This document shows, piece after piece, positions 59,995-64,000 of a stretch of DNA of 64,000 nt; position 1 is the first letter of the stretch; each line of letters begins with the position of its first letter. Source of the stretch: Mesorhizobium sp. (GTDB lineage Bacteria; Pseudomonadota; Alphaproteobacteria; Rhizobiales; Rhizobiaceae). The notes beneath the pieces are model-generated. The model was not told the DNA's origin. It did no database searches and worked only from the letters and a program-made list of their open reading frames with translations. The position numbers and the translations under genes are program-made. Where the stretch lies: positions 1-64,000 of the forward strand of contig JAPUFC010000071.1 of assembly GCA_027492275.1 (NCBI GenBank), read 5' to 3'.

Positions 59995-60954
59995 TCATGC
60001 GTCGAGCACCAGTCGCGCCGAGCAGGATCTCGAAACGCAAACCATCATGGTCTTGCCTGCTGCCCGTTCCCTGGCGCTGAGCACCGAATCCCTGTGGTCC
60101 GGCGTGCCCGAGAGAACCCGCGTCTCGCAGGTGCCGCACACGCCCTCCTGACAGGACGAATCGATATCGACGCCGGCGTCCTCGGCCATCGCCAGGATCG
60201 AGCGGTCGGGAGGCACCGTCAGAACCAGACCGGAACGGGCAAACTCGACCTCGAACGAGGAATTCGCATCCGCCGCGACAGGCTCGGAGCCGGTGAACCG
60301 CTCGAAATGCACCCTGTCCGGCGACCAGGCCGAACAGTTTTCCCGGACCGCGTCGATCATGGAGGACGGACCGCAGCAATAGACGACCGTGTCGGGAGCG
60401 CTTGCGGCGATCAGTGCGGACAGGTCGATGAGACCATGGGTGTCGCTCGTATGCAGCAATACCTTGTCGCCCGCCGACGAAACGAGGTGTTGCGCGAACG
60501 CCATCGAGGTTTCGGAACGCCCGCAATAGACCAGGCGCCAGTCCCGGCCGGCGGCGGATGCTGCTTCGACCATGGACAGCATCGGCGTGATGCCGATGCC
60601 GCCGGCGATGAACAGATACGGGCTCGCGGGGACGAGCGGGAAATTGTTGCGCGGCCCCGTCACACGGACCGTATCCCCCTCGGCAAAAGCGTCGTGGATG
60701 TGCGCGGAGCCGCCGCGCCCTTCCTTCACCCGCAGGACCGCTATCTGCCAACGGCTTCGGTCCGACGGCGACCCGCACAGGGAATAGTGCCGGACGCAGT
60801 CCTGTCCGTTGGACACAAAATGAACATCGATGTGGGCGCCGGGCTGCCATTCCAGAAGTTGGCCGCCGTCCTTGCGCGCCAGCGTAAAACGGACGACTCC
60901 ATCGGCCACGGTGTCCTTTTGCAGTATTGTCAGATCAAAACTGCGTTCGGCCAT
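59995..60954 (-). CDS. Phthalate dioxygenase reductase-type oxidoreductase
   Basis: A 319-aa reductase with three domains: flavin domain (about 1-100, RHYSLCGSP for FMN), NAD domain (about 105-225, GGIGITPMLSM and CCGPSSMI) and a C-terminal plant-type [2Fe-2S] ferredoxin (about 230-319, cysteines in SSCQEGVCGTCETRVLSG and the last in MMVCVS). This layout is typical of VanB/PobB/phthalate dioxygenase reductases. It passes electrons from NADH to a Rieske oxygenase. No oxygenase is encoded nearby. First gene of a six-gene operon. Confidence 0.9.
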   Translation of the reverse strand: MAERSFDLTILQKDTVADGVVRFTLARKDGGQLLEWQPGAHIDVHFVSNGQDCVRHYSLCGSPSDRSRWQIAVLRVKEGRGGSAHIHDAFAEGDTVRVTGPRNNFPLVPASPYLFIAGGIGITPMLSMVEAASAAGRDWRLVYCGRSETSMAFAQHLVSSAGDKVLLHTSDTHGLIDLSALIAASAPDTVVYCCGPSSMIDAVRENCSAWSPDRVHFERFTGSEPVAADANSSFEVEFARSGLVLTVPPDRSILAMAEDAGVDIDSSCQEGVCGTCETRVLSGTPDHRDSVLSARERAAGKTMMVCVSRSCSARLVLDA

Positions 60955-61154
60955 CTATTCTCCTCATAGCGCCTGCGTCACCGGTCCGGCTATGCTTTGC
61001 GGCATGGCGACGGGAAGCGATTGTCCACGGAGGTATCGTCTGGGTGGGAGCGTCGGGATGATGCGCCGGGGCGCGATCAGACGCCCCATTGACCACTTGA
61101 AAGACACTGCCTATCAAACCACCATGCTATGCCACCAAGTTCAGATCGGTCAAA

Positions 61155-61583
61155 ATGGACAGTGATGACGACTCGGTACCGGCACTCGCCTTCGAGCTGC
61201 GCGAAACGATCTCACGAGGCATTCGCCGTCTTCATCTCGAACCGGGCCCTCCTCTGTCCCAACTCGCCGTCATCAGCCGCCTGCGCCGGGAAGGCGCACA
61301 GAGCACCAACGAACTGGCGGCAGCCGAGCGTGTTCGCCCGCAATCCATGAGCATCACCGTCGGATTGCTCGAGAAGAATGCGATGATCCGGCGCAGGCCT
61401 CATCCGACCGACCGCCGGCAGATGCTCATCGAGCTGACGTCCAAAGGCCTCCAGGCTCTTGAGGACGTCTATGCCAGACGCGAAGGGTGGTTGACCAAGG
61501 TCATCGCCGAACAGCTCAACCCGGACGAGCGCCGGGAACTGCAGCGGGGATTGCTGCTCGTCCGCCGAATAATCGACGCATGA
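61155..61583 (+). CDS. MarR-family transcriptional regulator, copy 2
   Basis: A 142-aa winged-helix protein very close to the one at 50170: the same RETISRGIRRLHLEPGPPLSQ region, ERVRPQSMSITVGLLEK recognition helix and RRPHPTDRRQMLIEL wing, and LLLVRRIIDA at the end. It lies divergently from the reductase operon 60954-55111, which it may control. The high similarity suggests a recent duplication, with one regulator at each end of the block. Confidence 0.88.
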   Translation: MDSDDDSVPALAFELRETISRGIRRLHLEPGPPLSQLAVISRLRREGAQSTNELAAAERVRPQSMSITVGLLEKNAMIRRRPHPTDRRQMLIELTSKGLQALEDVYARREGWLTKVIAEQLNPDERRELQRGLLLVRRIIDA

Positions 61584-61896
61584 GCTTTCATCGGAAATCG
61601 CGGTTCGCGCCCACACAGCCGCCTCTCGCGGCCATGGCCACGGTCCGGCGTCTTCGTTGAACGCATGACGGCGCGGCCGGTTCGAAAGCGAATTGGCCTG
61701 GATAGCGTTGGGCACAAGCCGCGGCGGTGGTGCGTTATCGCCAGCCGATGTTCGATCCCTGAAGGCGGTGTGCATGCGGTCTCTCGTTCGGCACGCGATA
61801 GTTCAGTCCATATGATCAGTTAGACTGTATTTTGCGTGGTTGTCAATCCGCATGACCACCGTTCGAGGGCGCCGAGGCGACCGGCCTCGCCATGGC
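61584..61896. other. Region between MarR copy 2 and the FAH-family gene, with orphan operator
   Basis: In this 313-bp stretch between convergent genes the only clear signal is the CAG-N5-CTG site at 61817-61827. On the minus strand a frame begins with an ATG at 61775, about 40 bp from that site, with GAGAG upstream, and runs into the MarR gene. About 60 codons (MHTAFRDRTSAGDN onward) lie in otherwise unexplained DNA. I do not recognise the product; it may be the start of a deleted gene. Confidence 0.35.
61817..61827. promoter_or_regulatory. MarR-type operator, site D (CAG-N5-CTG)
   Basis: CAGTTAGACTG, in the context TGATCAG...CTGTAT, is very like site B (TGATCAG...CTGTAT). It lies between two convergent genes and so has no clear target gene; see the remnant starting at 61775. 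Confidence 0.5.
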
Positions 61897-62739
61897 TCAG
61901 CCCATCACGGTTCGGGACCGCTGCTCGCCCAGGCCCGAGATGCCGAGGCTCATCGTCTGCCCTGCCCGGAGGTAGACGGGAGGCCGGCATCCCATGCCGA
62001 CGCCGGCCGGCGTGCCGGTTGCGATCACGTCGCCGGGCTGCAAGCTCATGAACTGGCTGACATACGCGACAAGGAAGGCAACGCCGAAGATCATATCGGC
62101 GGTCGAACCGTTTTGACGCCGCACGCCGTCGACATCCAGCCAAAGTCGCAGGGCTTGCGGGTCCGCAACCTCATCACGGGTGACGAGCCAGGGGCCGATC
62201 GGCGCAAACGTATCGGCGCTTTTTCCCTTGTCCCATTGCCCTCCCCGCTCCATCTGCCACGCCCGCTCGGACACATCGTTGAAAACGCAGTAGCCTGCCA
62301 CATGCGCGAGAGCCTGCGCTTCATCGACCCTGCTTGCGTGTCGTCCGACCACCACGCCGAGCTCCACCTCCCAGTCGACTTTCTCCGCATTGCCGGGAAT
62401 TCTGATCGGATCGTTGGGTCCGACAATCGCGCTCGTGGCTTTCAGGAAGATGATCGGCTCTTTCGGTTCGGACAGCTTTGCCTCGGCTGCGTGATCCCGA
62501 TAGTTCAGGCCGATGCACACCAGCTTTCCGATGTTTCCGACCGGCGGACCGATACGCACGCCATCGGCGACGACCGGAAGCCCCAGAGCATCCACCGCGC
62601 GAATGCGCGCCAACTGGTCATCCGAAAGGACATCGCCGGTGATGTCGGCGACAATCTCCGTAAGGTCGCGCAGCGTCCCGTCCGATGCAAAGATTCCGGG
62701 GCGCTCCTCACCCGCCGCGCCCCACCGTGCCAGCCGCAT
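61897..62739 (-). CDS. Fumarylacetoacetate hydrolase-family protein
   Basis: A 280-aa FAH-fold enzyme. The catalytic region is CIGLNYRDHAAE, the metal ligands are Glu/Glu in VDWEVELGVVVG and Asp in NDVSER, and GQWDKGKSADTFAPIGPWL, with Lys and other family signatures, and GDVIATGTPAGVG near the end close the picture. It is a divalent-metal hydrolase or decarboxylase for acylpyruvates, hydroxymuconate-like compounds or ring-opened products. It would act late in the pathway of region 3. Confidence 0.9.
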   Translation of the reverse strand: MRLARWGAAGEERPGIFASDGTLRDLTEIVADITGDVLSDDQLARIRAVDALGLPVVADGVRIGPPVGNIGKLVCIGLNYRDHAAEAKLSEPKEPIIFLKATSAIVGPNDPIRIPGNAEKVDWEVELGVVVGRHASRVDEAQALAHVAGYCVFNDVSERAWQMERGGQWDKGKSADTFAPIGPWLVTRDEVADPQALRLWLDVDGVRRQNGSTADMIFGVAFLVAYVSQFMSLQPGDVIATGTPAGVGMGCRPPVYLRAGQTMSLGISGLGEQRSRTVMG

Positions 62740-62941
62740 TTCCAGTCCTCCAAAACAAGTTCGCGGTTCAAGCCGACCATGCCGCGCTCGATCCTGCCGC
62801 AGACCATAGTCCGTTCGCGACAGGAGGTCATTGGCGGAAACGACAGGCTCGACGTCCGCGGATCGGATGGCGATCCCGCGGATGTCGGGCGGCGCTCATG
62901 GATCGCGGGCGCACGCTTGTCAAAGCGCGCGATCCTATCTT

Positions 62942-63931
62942 TCATCGAGTCTTTGACAGACCATCGACCCAGCTTTGCAGACGCCGCCACAGCACTTCGC
63001 GCGCCGGAGAGAAATTGTGCATGTGGGCGCACTGCAAGACTTCGAAAAGCGTGATGTCGACACTCTTGGGGAATGCGAGAGCTTCCTGCCGAAGGTCGCG
63101 CGCGACGTCCCGCTGGCCCAGGGCGACGAGAACAGGCACGTCGATATGCCCGGCATCCTCGGCGATGATACCTTCCTGCATGCAGATCTTGGCGAAGGGC
63201 GGAAAGGTTCTCGTGATCCAGAACGGCAGCGGTGAGGCCCGCCGCACGGGGAAGCCTGCGCTCATGTCCTCGTTCACGAGGTCCGGCGCCACGTTCTCCC
63301 AATGGTAGGCGAAGCGCAGGTTGGCGATCTCGTCGACCAGCGGTCCCGACCAGGCTTCTTCCAGCGATTCCGCATCGCTGTCGGAGGATGAATGCGGCGA
63401 CACGAAACCGCTTGGCGTGGGCGTCACGCAATGGATGGCGCTGAAGCCCAGCATCGCCACCGCGTCGAACGTGGCGCATTGGCCTTGCTGCGCGATGAGT
63501 TGCATGCCCCCGAGCGAATGTCCGATCCCGATCACCCTGGACGGAGCGATCGGCTCGAGATCTTGGACCAGCGTCCCCGCCCGCAGGCCTTCGATCGCCG
63601 CAAGACAGGCCTCGTGGACCGCCCGCACCGTCAGCGCGAGCGTGCATTGGGAGGCATCGAGCGCCGTGCTGTCCCCTCCGCCGTAGGGATCGAAGGCAAT
63701 GAAGATGACGCCGCGTCGTGCGTGCCATTCGGCTTGGGTCGCGCCGCCCAGGGATGGATGGCGCAAATCGAAATAGTGGCGATTGTAGCCTCCGCCGGGA
63801 AACGCGCATATGACCGTGTCGCAGCCGGAGGCGTCCGCAGGGGCGACCAGCGTGGCGGCGGTCTCTATGCCGGGATTGTCCGCCGAGCCGATGCGAAGAT
63901 CGGCACGCATCACTTCAGTCGTTGCAGTCAT
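62942..63931 (-). CDS. Alpha/beta-fold hydrolase, copy 3
   Basis: A 329-aa alpha/beta hydrolase: CAFPGGGYNRHYFD (oxyanion region), FDPYGGGDST, the nucleophile elbow IGHSLGGMQ and a C-terminal part with the histidine in CAHMHNFSPA and the Asp likely in LVALGQRDVA. It differs clearly from copies 1 and 2. It is on the same strand and 200 bp upstream of the FAH-family gene. An esterase or thioesterase for a pathway intermediate is plausible. Confidence 0.78.
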   Translation of the reverse strand: MTATTEVMRADLRIGSADNPGIETAATLVAPADASGCDTVICAFPGGGYNRHYFDLRHPSLGGATQAEWHARRGVIFIAFDPYGGGDSTALDASQCTLALTVRAVHEACLAAIEGLRAGTLVQDLEPIAPSRVIGIGHSLGGMQLIAQQGQCATFDAVAMLGFSAIHCVTPTPSGFVSPHSSSDSDAESLEEAWSGPLVDEIANLRFAYHWENVAPDLVNEDMSAGFPVRRASPLPFWITRTFPPFAKICMQEGIIAEDAGHIDVPVLVALGQRDVARDLRQEALAFPKSVDITLFEVLQCAHMHNFSPAREVLWRRLQSWVDGLSKTR

Positions 63932-63948
63932 TGACCTGTCCTCAACAT

Positions 63949-64000
63949 CATTCCGGTTCCTTCGCAGCGATACGGCCGGCGGCGCTCACACGCGCCGCAC
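63949..64000 (-). CDS. Possible C-terminal end of a gene at the right edge
   Basis: On the minus strand an open frame enters from the window edge and ends at a TGA at 63949-63951, reading AARVSAAGRIAAKEPE. Its composition suits a real C-terminus on the same strand as the next gene, but at 16 residues another frame cannot be excluded. Confidence 0.3.

Noticed and set aside
61212-61775. Whole minus-strand frame of 187 codons as an intact gene
   Set aside because: Its C-terminal two thirds lie opposite MarR copy 2; only the first 60 codons are in free DNA, so at most it is a remnant.
1-64000. tRNA genes, rRNA genes, CRISPR arrays, insertion sequences and phage genes
   Set aside because: I looked for tRNA-like cloverleaf ends, regular spaced repeats and transposase motifs by eye and found none; a tRNA or weak element could still be missed without a scan.

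Overview
The window looks like a catabolic region from an alphaproteobacterium, most likely Hyphomicrobiales (Rhizobiales) and probably the Phyllobacteriaceae group (Aminobacter/Chelativorans/Mesorhizobium type). The reasons are the high G+C content, many solute-binding-protein transporters (SsuABC-type, TRAP, Liv, polyamine-type), a short palindromic repeat of the kind scattered through rhizobial genomes (47278-47381), and genes that strongly recall the nitrilotriacetate (NTA) genes of Aminobacter (formerly Chelatobacter). There are no rRNA or tRNA genes, no CRISPR array, no insertion sequence and no phage genes that I can see. The assignment rests on reading and memory, not on a search.

Region 1 (1-28.9 kb) is an acyl-CoA-centred degradation block. 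It holds the first codons of etfB at the left edge, a tandem carboxymuconolactone-decarboxylase-like protein, an amidohydrolase, a TetR regulator, an SsuABC-type ABC importer, an acyl-CoA ligase, two VOC enzymes, two TRAP binding proteins sharing one fused DctQM permease, a cupin, two alpha/beta hydrolases, an operon (acyl-CoA dehydrogenase, E1alpha, E1beta, enoyl-CoA hydratase, a free-standing lipoyl domain, a MaoC hydratase), a thiolase and a Liv transporter. Most of its transcription units carry a copy of the palindrome CAAAC-N4-GTTTG (or an 8-nt-spaced version) upstream, so the block reads as one regulon, probably of the local TetR protein.

The junction (28.9-30.4 kb) carries two broken genes: a truncated creatininase-family gene and a TauD/TfdA-like dioxygenase spread over three frames. 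To its right the DNA looks richer in G+C.

Region 2 (30.5-45.7 kb) resembles an aminopolycarboxylate (NTA/EDTA-type) utilisation locus. It has two NtaA/SnaA-family FMN monooxygenases, two flavin reductases (one an NtaB-like protein with a C-terminal winged helix), a PotABCD-type importer with fused permeases, a DadA-like oxidase, RidA, an MFS carrier, a GntR/FCD regulator and, between the NtaA-like and NtaB-like genes, a three-subunit HcnABC/opine-oxidase-like flavoenzyme. I propose the last as the iminodiacetate dehydrogenase step. TGTATnCAG motifs lie in its promoter regions.

Region 3 (45.9-64 kb) is another catabolic block: a TRAP transporter, a VOC enzyme, two closely related MarR regulators, a Rieske ferredoxin next to two amidohydrolases (one with altered metal motifs), a CapA-like protein, and a six-gene operon (flavodoxin-type oxygenase reductase, NHL propeller, 3-hydroxyacyl dehydrogenase, beta-keto acid cleavage enzyme, SDR, aldo/keto reductase), followed by a fumarylacetoacetase-family hydrolase and an alpha/beta hydrolase. 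An oxygenase partner for the ferredoxin and reductase is absent. Four CAG-N5-CTG palindromes lie at its control regions. The substrate is not evident; oxidative attack, then a 3-hydroxy acid oxidised to a beta-keto acid and cleaved with acetyl-CoA, is the chemistry the genes suggest.
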